Below are positions 29,764-40,584 of a stretch of 64,000 bases of DNA, in pieces (the stretch's first letter is position 1; each line of letters starts with the position of its first letter). The translations under genes were made by a program, and so were the position numbers. Below the pieces are notes generated by a model, which saw only the letters and a program-made list of their open reading frames with translations, searched no databases and was not told where the DNA came from. Source of the DNA: Schoenoplectus triqueter (lineage: Eukaryota; Streptophyta; Magnoliopsida; Poales; Cyperaceae); the NCBI GenBank assembly GCA_964058805.1, contig CAXKVV010000411.1, forward strand, positions 1 to 64,000, read 5' to 3'.

Positions 29764-32700
29764 ATGGCATTCTTCGGAAACTTCAACCTTGCTCCCTACA
29801 CCGTCACTCCTGCTCAGAGCCCAGAGGGCAAACTATTCATGTTCTTCGGGACCATCCCGCAAGAACTTACTATCTACGGCCCAGCTCCAGTGGCCACGAT
29901 TACTCCTGCGACCGTCCGGATCTCCATTCCGGACGAGGAGGAAGAATCGATCACCCTAACTCCCAAGGAGATCTCCAACAACGTAATGGCCTCTCCTACT
30001 GCCTCCCCAAAGAGGAGAAGGCGACCGTCCAAGAGGACAGCTCCAAAGGTCGCAGCCCAAACTGCCCGTAACTCTCAAGCATCCAGGAAGAGGGCCCTGG
30101 ATGCATACCAGAACCAGCTGGTGGCTAGGCCAGCTATCCCAGTCTCCAACAAATTTACAGCTCTCCGAATAGTGGCCAAGAACTCGGCCACGGGCCAGCT
30201 CCGCCAGGCATGGGAGGTGCCTAAGCCCACACCTCGCCCAACTCAAAGGCCTCAGCGCCGCCAGGACAAACCCCAAACCCCTGCAGAAGCCATCTACAAG
30301 GCTCACAGGGCCCTCAAACAGAGGAGAAGCGTTAAAAACGCTAGGTCGAGACAGTACGTCTCCCGCCCTAACCAATCTCAAGGCTTGGCTCAGCCGCGAG
30401 TCATTGCCTCCACTCCGAACACAAGGAGGTCTATACCAAAGGCAACACCTAGCATCCAGCAGGTGTGGGTCCCGAAGGGTTCCCAGCCAACAAAGCCCCA
30501 ATCTCAAACCCAGCCCAGTAAGGCCGGCAGGTCCAACGCTCCGTCCGAGAGCGTGTTCAGCCGCTTGGGTCAGAAGAGTGTATTCAGCCGATTAGGCTCG
30601 AGAATACCACTCAATAGTCTAAAAATAACTGCCCCTGATCAAGCAAAGAAGAAGAGAAGAACCGCTCGTTACGAAGAGCACTTCTCGGTCAACACCATCA
30701 GTATAAGCTACGATACTGATCCAGACACTGATGGTGAGGTGAATATGGTCCAGGATGACCAGTCCCCGCCTAATCAAGCTCACGTCACCAATACCAATAA
30801 GAATAATGGTAGAAAAGGGAGACCACCCAAGAGAGTCAACCCCGAAGGCAACAGCAGGGAAGAGGAAGACCACAACGAAAACCCTGACTTCTTTGATAAT
30901 GAAGATGACGTTGAAACACGTCCCGAAGTGCCTATCGATGAAATTGAAATACTAAAAGGCCACATCGAGGCACGGGATGAAGAGCTGATTAGGCAACGGG
31001 AGCTAATCGCTACCATGCTGAAGCAGAATGAAGAATTGATTAAGGCGGTCAAATCGTTACAAGAATCACAAGACGCCAATTTCAAAGCTGGTAGCTCCCG
31101 TCAAGAAGGGGTCCACAGTACCAAAAGCAATCATAAGGGAAAACAACCTGTCGATTCTAAACCCCATCCACATAGAACCATAGAAGTGGAGGCTGAACCA
31201 ACGGGAATATCCCGGAAGGAGATTCAAGCCATGATTGCCCAGCAAATGCAAATAGCTGGAGGTGGATACGCTATCCCTCCTGTCAAAAACTGTGGACATC
31301 CATACCCTGCCATATACGATTTAGAAGAATATCCTAAAGGGTATGTGATCCCCCGCTTCAGGACCTTCTCAGGGGAGGGCAATAAAGACCTGAACCCCGA
31401 ACAACACCTAGCCCATTTCGTAGCCTCGTGCGGCAACACGGGCGGCAATGATGCACTGTTGTTAAGACAATTCCCTCAGAGCTTGGTGGGAACCGCCTTT
31501 CAATGGTACTATTCGCTGGAAAACAACAGCATCAGGACCTGGGACGAGATGGCGGACTCGTTCAGGGCACGTTTTGTCATGGTGTCTGACAAGATAAACA
31601 TAGCCGATCTGGCAAGCACTAAACCCAAGAAAGGGGAGTCAATGACAGATTTTATCAATAGATGGCGGAACCTCAGCATCAAATGCGACCGCACATTAAC
31701 CGAAGATGAGGCCGTCAACCTAATCATGAAGAACATTGACGGGTGGATGGGCATGCTTCTTGGTGTGACAAAGGTCAACACGTTTAAAGACTTGCTCAGA
31801 TCGGTATCCAATATGGAAAGGATGTCACCACACACCGTGCCGAACTTCATGAATAATAGGCCGCAACGAGGAGCCCGAGCTGAAACCAAAGTGGCATTCA
31901 CCTCGTTAAAGGATAAGATGGTTGCCAATGCAGACACCCAAGGCGGCAGTAGTAGCATAAATGGCAACAATTATAATAAGGGACCCAGGCCCAACCCAGG
32001 AGGGAGTTCACGGAGTTTTGAATCCCTTAAACAAAAGAAATCTAGACCATACTCCTTCAGAAAAGATAAAGTTGCCCAAATCTTCAGAGGGGCACTGAAG
32101 AATGGCCTAACCCTGCCGGCCAGTAAACGCCCGGAAGATGCCGATAAATCGGACGAACCCAACTTCTGCCCATACCACAGAATAATAGGGCACTCAATCG
32201 AAGATTGCTGGGTCTTCAAAGATTGGGTCGAGAAGGCGTATAAAAACGGTGAAATTACTTTACCTAAGGGGTTCTTGCAAAGCCCATCAGCCCATGAGCA
32301 GGCCAACACGATCTCTCATGAGGAAGAGAAAGTCCCGGGCCAGTCATGCGAAGACCAGGAAGAACAATGGACTACGCACCTATCGAAGAAATCAATTAAA
32401 ATGCTTAAAGCCCTTAAGAAAGAACCTGGCATGAAATGGAAAGACGATATCACACCAGTGGTCCCACCAAAACCCAGGGTATACTATAAGGTGGACCAGA
32501 GCCAAGACCAGGTTCTTAAGAAGAAAAAGAAGCATAGAAACAACAAATCCAGAAAGAATAAAATTGAAGAATATGAGCAGGGCAGTCCCGAGGTGATCAC
32601 CCTTCAACATTTCATCTCCAAAGAAGATTGGGAGAAGCTAACCCTAGGTCAAAAGAAGGAAAATGTGAATGAAGAAATAAATAAAGAAGAAAGCGAAGAG

Positions 32701-35700
32701 ATCTGGGGTGCTTCGTGCAATATGGTATATTCTTCTCACGACGAAGATATGCCAACATTAGAGGAGATGTTCTTCCCGAATGATGAAGGAGAAGCAAGCA
32801 CCTCTGGGACCAAAAATGAAGAATGTAAAGCCGTGCTCCGGTCCGGGACTTATATACCCGAGAGACAGGCTCCCAAGGATTCCGATAAAGGGAAGGACAA
32901 GGTCCAGAATAAAGGTAAAGAGGTCGAGAATCCAAGCAAGAACCCAGAAAGGACCCGGTCGACGGGCGAAGAATATAATGTGTTGGCACATCTGCGTAAG
33001 ATTCCAGCGCTATTAAGCATATTTGATGCGTTGATGATGTCACAAGACCTAAGGGAGGTACTAATCCAGGCCTTGCAAGATCCCGAGAAGTACAAGTCAT
33101 ACTTTGTCGAGCAAAATATGCAAGAAGCCCTATTCACCGCCAAACGGGCCGCCTGTATAAATTTCACAGACGATGACCTCCTAATAGGCACCGTCGACCA
33201 TAACCGCCCGCTATACATCACCGGAAACTGCGGAGGGCAAAAGATTGGCCGCATCTTGGTCGACGCAGGGTCTTCGATCAATATTATGCCGCTCAAAACC
33301 CTAAAGACCATCACCTTAGATGTGAAGAACCTATCTGATGAAAAGGTGATTATTCATGGCTTTAATCAAAACTCCCAAAAGGCCCTGGGAGCTATAACCC
33401 TAAACCTGCAATGCGGAAGCTTAAAGGCGCCTACTAAATTCTATGTTATTGACGCTGAAACCTCTTATCGGGCGTTGCTGGGTCGCCCGTGGCTTCACAG
33501 CAATCAGGTCATACCCTCTACTCTGCACCAGTGCCTGAAATATATTGAGAATGGTAAGCAAAAGAGAATTGACGGAGATGTCAAGCCATTCGGGGTGCAT
33601 GAGATTAAGTTCAATGACGCCCAGTATTTTCTGCCTAAATCCGCTGTGGCGCCGAGCCGGCCAATGACAAAAGCGGGTCAGAAACCCTTTAACAAAGGCC
33701 CTAAATTTGATACTTCATCTGGAGAAGAAGAAGAGGTCAAATTTAACATTAAACCCCGAGGCGCTCGAGCCCAAAGACCCGGAAGAAAGTCGGGTGAAGA
33801 AGCAACCTTCCGCTTCAAACAGGTGGCTGCGTATAAGGCCCAAATAAAACCGAGCGAAATCAATGCAAGTGATTCTGAAGAGGAGGTCATTTTCAATTTT
33901 AGGCCTGCCAACACCCCTCAAATTCAGATCATAGAGGCAACTTCAGGAGAAGACTCCGAAGATTCTAACAACTCGGGCGATACCACCTCGGGAGAAGAAT
34001 CTGGCCATGATCGTCAACCCTGGGAAGAGGAGTCTGACGAAGAGATCATCTATCACATCCTCAAGAAGCCATATAAAGGGCCCGAAACAGATAATGAAAG
34101 CGAGGAGTCATTTATGATCAACGCGGGACCCGGTAGCGGAAGGGATAACCCGGTTAGGCCAAGGCCTATAAATGAAGAACGCTCATGGCGGGAAAATTTC
34201 GAAGGTCGCGTCTGGAATACGATCGACGAAATAAGGCACCAAGTTGAAAATAATAGAAGAGAGGTGTCTGAACAATGGGAAGTGATGCAGGATATCAAGA
34301 CGCAACACAATGAAATCATGGTAATGATTGAAAACCTGCAAACCGCGATTTATAACTCCGAGCTACTCAAGGAGGTGACGAGCGAACCCCGTTCCGGGAC
34401 CCCCGAAAGACAAGCACCCGATAGCGGCAAACGGGTAATTGTAATAGTAGATGAATCAAAGGGGGAAGAAACGAAAGCTAAACAACCGACCGTCATGCAA
34501 ACTCTTAAGGTCAAGAAGAGTAAACCATACTCTTTTCTGAGAAATAAAACAGCTCGGATATTTGAACAGGCCCTAAAGAATGGATTAACACTTCCCGTAT
34601 GTAAGAGACCCGCTGACATAGAAAGAGCCGGTGAAGGCGAATTCTGCCCTTATCATCGCATATTGGGTCATACTATTGAAGAGTGTTGGGTATTCAAAGA
34701 CCTAATAGAAGAAGGGCATAGAGACGGGACAATCCAACTCCCGAAGAGCTTTCAACAAGACCCAGCTCCGCATAACTTGAATAACAAAGGCAAAGGGGTG
34801 GCTTATACGATCTCGCACACTCCCGTACCTAGTAAACCTAAGGCTGCGAGACGTAAGCCGATCAAAGAAATCTACCGCTCCAACTCAGTCATGAACATTG
34901 AAATAGAAGAAGAGATGGCAGCGCTGGAGATTACTGTGGTTCCCGAAAGGCATTTTAAAGACCTTATACCAAGGGAGGTGAACCACATCCAAACCCTAAA
35001 GACCTTTGTTGTGCCGGCAAAGGTAGAGCGCCTCAAAGGGAAAACTATCATCCATAAGGCTATAATTTTCTATCAGAGTGATTCGACCCAGTCTCTGAAG
35101 AATCCTGATCACAACACTTGGAAGAAGTGGGTGATAGAACAAGAGTCAGAGAATGCAACGAGCGGTGACGTTGCATCTCATCCCTTTGGAAAGGAGCTAT
35201 ATAAATTGGCAAAAAGGGCAAAATGTCTGAGAGACATATCCAAGGCCGAGGCCAAGCGCTTCGATGAACTCTGGAATGGCGGCCAGAATAAAGTCCTAGG
35301 CCTGGATGGCAAAATAAAATATACCCGGGGGCTAGGGTATGACTGCGATGATGCAGCATGTTTTGAAGGGTCTCTCAACGAGTACCGTATGAAAGAGAGC
35401 TGTTGTATGACTTCTGTTGAGATGCCGGACAATGAAACAGAAGAGGACAATGCCCCGGTCCTGAAAAATGCTTTGAAACAGCTAGAAAAGGAGCCTAATA
35501 CGGTCGATGAGTTAGCTGAAATCAATCTGGGGACGGAAGAAGATCCACGACCAACTTTCATAAGCGCGTCATTGCCAGAAGAAGTGGCTGACAGGTTGAA
35601 GACATTCCTTAGAAGCTATATGGACTGCTTCGCTTGGAGTTATAAAGAAATGCCTGGATTAGATCCCAACGTGGCGGTCCATTATTTGAAAATTGATCCA

Positions 35701-38700
35701 ACCTTCAAGCCGATTAAACAAGCGCCGAGGCGGATGAGAATAGAGCTCGAAGAAAAGGTCGTGGAAGAGACAAAGAAACTCATCGACGCCGGCTTTATAC
35801 GGGAAGAAGAGACGCCAGAATGGGTGGCTAGCATTGTCCCGGTTAAAAAGAAAAATGGGCAAATCCGCATTTGCGTGGACTTTCGGGACTTGAATAAGGC
35901 GTGCCCTAAAGATGATTTCCCGCTCCCAGTAACTGAAATTATAATTGACCATACATCCTCCTATGAAGTCTTCTCCTTCATGGACGGTTATGCGGGCTAC
36001 AATCAAATTAAAATGGCGCCAGAAGATGAGAGGCATACGGCATTCCGCACGCCGATTGGCATATATTGTTACAAAGTCATGCCGTTTGGGCTCAAAAATG
36101 CGGGAGCCACCTACCAACGGGCGATGACGAAAATATTCGATGATCTGATCCACAAGATAGTCGAGTGCTATGTGGACGACCTAGTCATCAAGGCCATGTC
36201 ATATGAAGAACACCTCCAATATCTTGAGGTCGTTTTCAACCGCCTGAGAGAACATGCACTCAAATTAAACCCGTTGAAATGCGCATTCATGGTATCATCT
36301 GGTAAATTTCTGGGATTTGTAGTACGCCATAGGGGAATTGAGATAGACCCGGGCAAGATCAAAGCAATAACTGAACTATCCCCGCCAAAGAATTTAAAAC
36401 AATTGCGATCCTTGCAAGGGCAATTGGCGTACATTAGGCGGTTTATAGCCAACCTATCGGGTAAAATCCAACCCTTCACCCGGCTGACTAAGAAGAACAT
36501 CCCGTTTAAGTGGGATGGCGAGTGCCAGCGAGCCTTTGAAGAAATCAAGGCATATCTACTCAACCCTCCAGTGTTGGCGGCGCCCATACCCGGGAAGGAG
36601 CTCATTCTATACACGACCGCCCTAGATGGATCCTTGGGAGCCCTGTTGGCACAAGAAAACCAGGATGGAAATCAAAATGCGCTATATTATCTAAGTCGCA
36701 TGATGGTAGGGGCAGAACACGGGTATTCACCGATCGAGAAGCATTGCCTAGCCCTAATCTTCGCGGTGAAGAAATTGAGGCATTATATGTTAGCCCACAA
36801 AATCATTTTAATATCCAAGGTGGACCCTCTCAAGTATCTGATGACTCGGCCAATGCTGACGGGGAGGCTGGCCAAGTGGGCTATCATCCTCACTGAATTC
36901 GACATCACCTATACACCGCAAAAGGCGATCAAGGGGCAGGCGCTAGCAGATTTCTTGGCTGCACACCCGATTCAAGATGACTCCCCATTAAAATGTGACT
37001 TTCCTGACGAGGAAACTCTACATGTTGAAGAAGGAGACCCTATATGGGAGATGTACTTTGATGGTGCTTCTTCAATCAAGCCAATCGCGGGCCCGGGAGT
37101 CCCAACTGTGCGAGCTGGCGCAGGACTAGTCTTCGTAACCCCGGAGGGCGGGATAATACGACATTCTCTAGCTTTAACTGAACCATGTACAAATAACGAA
37201 GCAGAGTATGAGGCACTCATCGCCGGACTAGAGCTTTCATTGGAGCTGGAAATCAAGGCTATGCGTATCTTTGGGGATTCACAGCTGATAATAAATCAGA
37301 TAATTGGCGAATACAAGGTCTTAAAGCCGGAACTAATACAATATCACCAGAAGGCCATGGAACTAATGAAGAAAATCCCGTACGTGTCCATCGAGAAGGT
37401 CACAAGGGCCGTGAATGGTGAAGCAGATGCGCTGGCCAAACTCGCCAAGGAGCTGGGTGAACCAACAGAACCGGAAATCCACATCATCGTCCGCAATAGG
37501 AGACCATTATCATTGTGTCAAATAACAGATGATGCGATTAATGAAAATGCCGGGCTAGAAAAGATGGAATGCCAAGAAGCAATGATAACTGAAGACGATG
37601 ATTGGAGACAGCCATTCATTGAATATTTCCGGCATGGCACCCTCCCTAAAGATAAAAGGATAGCTGATCAACTAAGAAAGCGGGTACTACGGTATGCATA
37701 TGTGGGCAATACGCTATACCGTAGATCTTATGATCAGTTATGGCTAAGATGTGTATCAGGGCCTGAAGCCGGACAGGTTATGAAAGAAGTTCATTCCGGG
37801 CTATGCGGAGCACATCAGTCTGGGCCAAAAATGAAGTTGAAAATTAAGCGAATGGGATATTATTGGCCCACGATGGTGGCTGATTGTGAAGAACATGCAA
37901 AGAAGTGCCGCATGTGCCAGATACACGGCCCTTTTATACATCAAGCGCCAAACCCGTTGCACCCCACGGTAGCATCTTGGCCATTTAATATGTGGGGCAC
38001 AGACATAGTGGGGCCCATAGACCCTCCGACGTCGAGAGGTCACCGGTTCATCCTGGCGGCGACAGATTACTTTACAAAATGGGCCGAAGCCGTTCCGCTT
38101 AAAGAAGTTAAAGCATCCGATGTGGTTAAGTTCTTCAAGACGCACATCCTCTACCGATTTGGTACCCCACAACGGATAATATCCGATAACGGGACAGCCT
38201 TCAAGAGCTCCAAAGTCTATGCCCTGGCGGAGCAATTCAATATTGACTGGAGATTCTCGTCCATTTATAACCCGAGAGCCAATGGCCTGGCCGAAGCCTT
38301 TAACAAAACCCTAATCAATATCATGAAGAAGACTGTGGACGGCAACCAACGAGACTGGGATAATCGTCTACAGGAGGCATTATGGGCTTATCGGACCACA
38401 TACCGAACGCCTACGCAAGCTACCCCGTATTCTTTGGCTTTTGGGGTTGAAGCCGTCCTCCCTCTTGAGGTAGAATTACCGTCATTGCGGGTGGCTATGC
38501 AAAACGATATGACCATGGACGAATGCCAACAACTTAGACTGGACGAATTGGATGCCATGGACGAGAAGAGGCTAATAGCCCAGCAGAACCTTGAGATATA
38601 TCAGGCAAAAATGGCGAGGGCATATGACAAAATGGCGCGAGTTAGGGCATTTCAACAAGGGGAGCTGGTTCTTGTCCTTAAGAGGCCGATCATTGGCCGG

Positions 38701-38850
38701 CACATCGGCCCAAAATTCTCTCCGAACTGGGAAGGGCCATATGTAATTGAGAAGGTATACGAGGGCGGCGCATACCAACTCATAGATCATGAAGGTGAGA
38801 GGCCCATGCCACCGATTAATGGGCGATATCTGAAGAAGTACTACACATAG
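29764..38850 (+). CDS. gag-pol: Gag-pro-pol polyprotein of the giant Ogre/Tat-like element, intact
   Basis: 3028 codons without a stop or frameshift. I chose the Met at 29764 because the pol-less element starts at the matching place; the frame is open back to 29485, but that part lies in the LTR and primer site. Order: basic disordered N-terminus with FFGTIPQE, coiled coil (about 393-436), gag core (about 520-690), zinc-knuckle-like C802-X2-H-X4-H-X4-C815, protease with DAGSS (D1167), acidic motif repeats, second zinc-knuckle module (C1628), GLGY motif, RT (about 1995-2190, YVDD 2136-2139), RNase H (about 2280-2400), archaeal-type RNase H (YFDGAS, D2433), integrase with HHCC finger (from H2677), D2747, D2808, E2844 (D-X35-E) and a GPY motif (G2991). 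Dual RNase H is a Tat-lineage mark. All catalytic residues I can check are present. Gag, protease and pol in one frame imply processing by the element's protease. Confidence 0.95.
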   Translation: MAFFGNFNLAPYTVTPAQSPEGKLFMFFGTIPQELTIYGPAPVATITPATVRISIPDEEEESITLTPKEISNNVMASPTASPKRRRRPSKRTAPKVAAQTARNSQASRKRALDAYQNQLVARPAIPVSNKFTALRIVAKNSATGQLRQAWEVPKPTPRPTQRPQRRQDKPQTPAEAIYKAHRALKQRRSVKNARSRQYVSRPNQSQGLAQPRVIASTPNTRRSIPKATPSIQQVWVPKGSQPTKPQSQTQPSKAGRSNAPSESVFSRLGQKSVFSRLGSRIPLNSLKITAPDQAKKKRRTARYEEHFSVNTISISYDTDPDTDGEVNMVQDDQSPPNQAHVTNTNKNNGRKGRPPKRVNPEGNSREEEDHNENPDFFDNEDDVETRPEVPIDEIEILKGHIEARDEELIRQRELIATMLKQNEELIKAVKSLQESQDANFKAGSSRQEGVHSTKSNHKGKQPVDSKPHPHRTIEVEAEPTGISRKEIQAMIAQQMQIAGGGYAIPPVKNCGHPYPAIYDLEEYPKGYVIPRFRTFSGEGNKDLNPEQHLAHFVASCGNTGGNDALLLRQFPQSLVGTAFQWYYSLENNSIRTWDEMADSFRARFVMVSDKINIADLASTKPKKGESMTDFINRWRNLSIKCDRTLTEDEAVNLIMKNIDGWMGMLLGVTKVNTFKDLLRSVSNMERMSPHTVPNFMNNRPQRGARAETKVAFTSLKDKMVANADTQGGSSSINGNNYNKGPRPNPGGSSRSFESLKQKKSRPYSFRKDKVAQIFRGALKNGLTLPASKRPEDADKSDEPNFCPYHRIIGHSIEDCWVFKDWVEKAYKNGEITLPKGFLQSPSAHEQANTISHEEEKVPGQSCEDQEEQWTTHLSKKSIKMLKALKKEPGMKWKDDITPVVPPKPRVYYKVDQSQDQVLKKKKKHRNNKSRKNKIEEYEQGSPEVITLQHFISKEDWEKLTLGQKKENVNEEINKEESEEIWGASCNMVYSSHDEDMPTLEEMFFPNDEGEASTSGTKNEECKAVLRSGTYIPERQAPKDSDKGKDKVQNKGKEVENPSKNPERTRSTGEEYNVLAHLRKIPALLSIFDALMMSQDLREVLIQALQDPEKYKSYFVEQNMQEALFTAKRAACINFTDDDLLIGTVDHNRPLYITGNCGGQKIGRILVDAGSSINIMPLKTLKTITLDVKNLSDEKVIIHGFNQNSQKALGAITLNLQCGSLKAPTKFYVIDAETSYRALLGRPWLHSNQVIPSTLHQCLKYIENGKQKRIDGDVKPFGVHEIKFNDAQYFLPKSAVAPSRPMTKAGQKPFNKGPKFDTSSGEEEEVKFNIKPRGARAQRPGRKSGEEATFRFKQVAAYKAQIKPSEINASDSEEEVIFNFRPANTPQIQIIEATSGEDSEDSNNSGDTTSGEESGHDRQPWEEESDEEIIYHILKKPYKGPETDNESEESFMINAGPGSGRDNPVRPRPINEERSWRENFEGRVWNTIDEIRHQVENNRREVSEQWEVMQDIKTQHNEIMVMIENLQTAIYNSELLKEVTSEPRSGTPERQAPDSGKRVIVIVDESKGEETKAKQPTVMQTLKVKKSKPYSFLRNKTARIFEQALKNGLTLPVCKRPADIERAGEGEFCPYHRILGHTIEECWVFKDLIEEGHRDGTIQLPKSFQQDPAPHNLNNKGKGVAYTISHTPVPSKPKAARRKPIKEIYRSNSVMNIEIEEEMAALEITVVPERHFKDLIPREVNHIQTLKTFVVPAKVERLKGKTIIHKAIIFYQSDSTQSLKNPDHNTWKKWVIEQESENATSGDVASHPFGKELYKLAKRAKCLRDISKAEAKRFDELWNGGQNKVLGLDGKIKYTRGLGYDCDDAACFEGSLNEYRMKESCCMTSVEMPDNETEEDNAPVLKNALKQLEKEPNTVDELAEINLGTEEDPRPTFISASLPEEVADRLKTFLRSYMDCFAWSYKEMPGLDPNVAVHYLKIDPTFKPIKQAPRRMRIELEEKVVEETKKLIDAGFIREEETPEWVASIVPVKKKNGQIRICVDFRDLNKACPKDDFPLPVTEIIIDHTSSYEVFSFMDGYAGYNQIKMAPEDERHTAFRTPIGIYCYKVMPFGLKNAGATYQRAMTKIFDDLIHKIVECYVDDLVIKAMSYEEHLQYLEVVFNRLREHALKLNPLKCAFMVSSGKFLGFVVRHRGIEIDPGKIKAITELSPPKNLKQLRSLQGQLAYIRRFIANLSGKIQPFTRLTKKNIPFKWDGECQRAFEEIKAYLLNPPVLAAPIPGKELILYTTALDGSLGALLAQENQDGNQNALYYLSRMMVGAEHGYSPIEKHCLALIFAVKKLRHYMLAHKIILISKVDPLKYLMTRPMLTGRLAKWAIILTEFDITYTPQKAIKGQALADFLAAHPIQDDSPLKCDFPDEETLHVEEGDPIWEMYFDGASSIKPIAGPGVPTVRAGAGLVFVTPEGGIIRHSLALTEPCTNNEAEYEALIAGLELSLELEIKAMRIFGDSQLIINQIIGEYKVLKPELIQYHQKAMELMKKIPYVSIEKVTRAVNGEADALAKLAKELGEPTEPEIHIIVRNRRPLSLCQITDDAINENAGLEKMECQEAMITEDDDWRQPFIEYFRHGTLPKDKRIADQLRKRVLRYAYVGNTLYRRSYDQLWLRCVSGPEAGQVMKEVHSGLCGAHQSGPKMKLKIKRMGYYWPTMVADCEEHAKKCRMCQIHGPFIHQAPNPLHPTVASWPFNMWGTDIVGPIDPPTSRGHRFILAATDYFTKWAEAVPLKEVKASDVVKFFKTHILYRFGTPQRIISDNGTAFKSSKVYALAEQFNIDWRFSSIYNPRANGLAEAFNKTLINIMKKTVDGNQRDWDNRLQEALWAYRTTYRTPTQATPYSLAFGVEAVLPLEVELPSLRVAMQNDMTMDECQQLRLDELDAMDEKRLIAQQNLEIYQAKMARAYDKMARVRAFQQGELVLVLKRPIIGRHIGPKFSPNWEGPYVIEKVYEGGAYQLIDHEGERPMPPINGRYLKKYYT

Positions 38851-39087
38851 CCCGGAGCGGGGCCGATCGAGTAGTATCTATTGTAAATAAATAAGGAGGG
38901 AATAAGTGTTCGTTTACACACACGTGCACGAAACACAAACCTATGTCTAACCTCCACTTTTGCATAAAAATCCCAAAAACCCTACTTGTGCATCTGTAAA
39001 TAGAATGCATCCAAAAATCCAAAACCACACAAACACATTTAGCCCTATAAAAATAAAAATATAGAATAAGAGAAATCAACGCCAAAA

Positions 39088-39322
39088 CCACGCGAGAATG
39101 CAAGGCGAGAGCTTTGGTGTTTGGGCTCACAATACAAATACCACTGGGTTTGTCCATTTGATACAGAATAAACACAAAAATGGGCAGGGTTTGCAGTTTG
39201 TCCCTCAAACTATCTGTTGCCCAATGACGAAAGTTGCTCATATTGGTCGCCCGCGGCGCGAGCCAAGGGATAGGTCGAGCAAATTGGTGGCTAGTAAATA
39301 GTCGCTTCCGAGGGCATATAAA
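39088..39322 (+). other. Conserved noncoding block after pol
   Basis: Matches 2030-2265 (minus) of the pol-less element, including AGTTTGtccctCAAACT. See that entry for possible roles. Confidence 0.65.
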
Positions 39323-39532
39323 TAAATAACTCTCGTACTATTAGTAACATGTATCACTAATAACAAAAATCTGCCTTCCTCTAATAAATAAATGGATATA
39401 TATGTAAAACAATAAAAACCTATTTTCCTACTCATAAAAAAAAAATATAAAATAAATAATAATAAAAAAATAATAAAACTTTCAATAAGGGGTTGCCACC
39501 TTTGTCCCCGACACCATGAGTGTTATACAAAG

Positions 39533-39999
39533 CCAGGTTGGGTGCATTCATCCGTAAAAGCACCACACGCCCGAAGAAATGGTGTGTCATAATCCCACGA
39601 CATATCATGGAGGGGTCAGATCAAGGGTTTACGCTTGTACCCGACATTCCATGTTAAACAAAGCGGCTCGCTTAAAGAAGTGACTCAGGTCATGGAGAGC
39701 GGACCTACCCGATGAAAGCCTGTCTCGCAGGGATGCGTGATGGATGTTTGAGGGTAGCTAAAATATAAAAAACCAGGTTGGGTACATTCATCCGCAAAAG
39801 TACCACACGCCCAAGGAGGTGATCTGTTTCTAATCCCAAAATAGATCATGGAGGGGTCAGACTAAGGGTTTATGCTTTTGCCCGACATTCAGTGTCAAAT
39901 AAAGTAATTCGCTTAAAGAAGTGACTCAGGTCACGGAAAGCGAACCTACCCGATGAAAGCCTGTCTCGCAGGGATGCGTGATGGATGTTTGAGGGTAGT
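39533..39999 (+). repeat. 240-bp tandem duplication, two copies
   Basis: Copies start at 39533 and 39773 with CCAGGTTGGGT and end with GATGTTTGAGGGTAG. They differ at many scattered positions, so the duplication is older than this insertion. The pol-less element has only part of one copy (about 1820-1905). Confidence 0.85.
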
Positions 40000-40584
40000 A
40001 CCCCCACAAAACAAATTGAGTGGAGATGAGTGAAAGTGAGTTTCCACTTCCGCACGCAACGGTGCACAAATGAGGGGAGAGTGGGTGAGCTTCCACAAAT
40101 AAAAGTCAATTAAACATATAAGGAGCATCCACGAAATGGTGTTATCAATTGCATCCATAATTCAATTGATACTGGTAAGTTTATCCATCAGTAATAAAGG
40201 GATAAACGGGTTTATTCTGTACCTGGCCTAGAGGTCAATACAGACAGGTTCGGTATCCGTAAAATACCACGGTTACTTGAGTTTTGTATTGCCATGAATA
40301 AAAAGAAATGATGAATAGAATCAATGTAATAGGATGTTGTAAGATTTTCCTTTTATTTTAGACGCTGCGAAGCAGTTGTAATAGGGCGCTTTTGCAAATA
40401 AGATTGGAGGTGCACAGCATGAATGGATGAAATATTTCCTCGCGCTGCAGAGGAAGCGATGAAGGGATAATAATAATAAAGGCAAGCATCATCCACAACA
40501 AGAGATCAAAATGATAAATGTCAATACATCCTATATCAAGTATGGCAAAAAGAAAAGGAGAAAGAAAAAAAATGAAAGTGCAGT

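Larger units (their letters stand above)
38851..40584 (+). other. Spacer between pol and the antisense gene
   Basis: Noncoding. It holds the block shared with the pol-less element (39088-39322), an A-rich stretch (about 39430-39480), a 240-bp tandem duplication (39533-39999), another stretch homologous to about 1590-1830 of the pol-less element (40000-40240), and unassigned sequence up to the 3' end of the antisense gene. Both the sense and the antisense transcripts should end in or near it. Confidence 0.7.

Noticed and set aside
29956..38790. Many minus-strand ORFs of 60-180 codons within the polyprotein gene
   Set aside because: Shadow frames of a long real coding sequence; no domains or splice structure seen.
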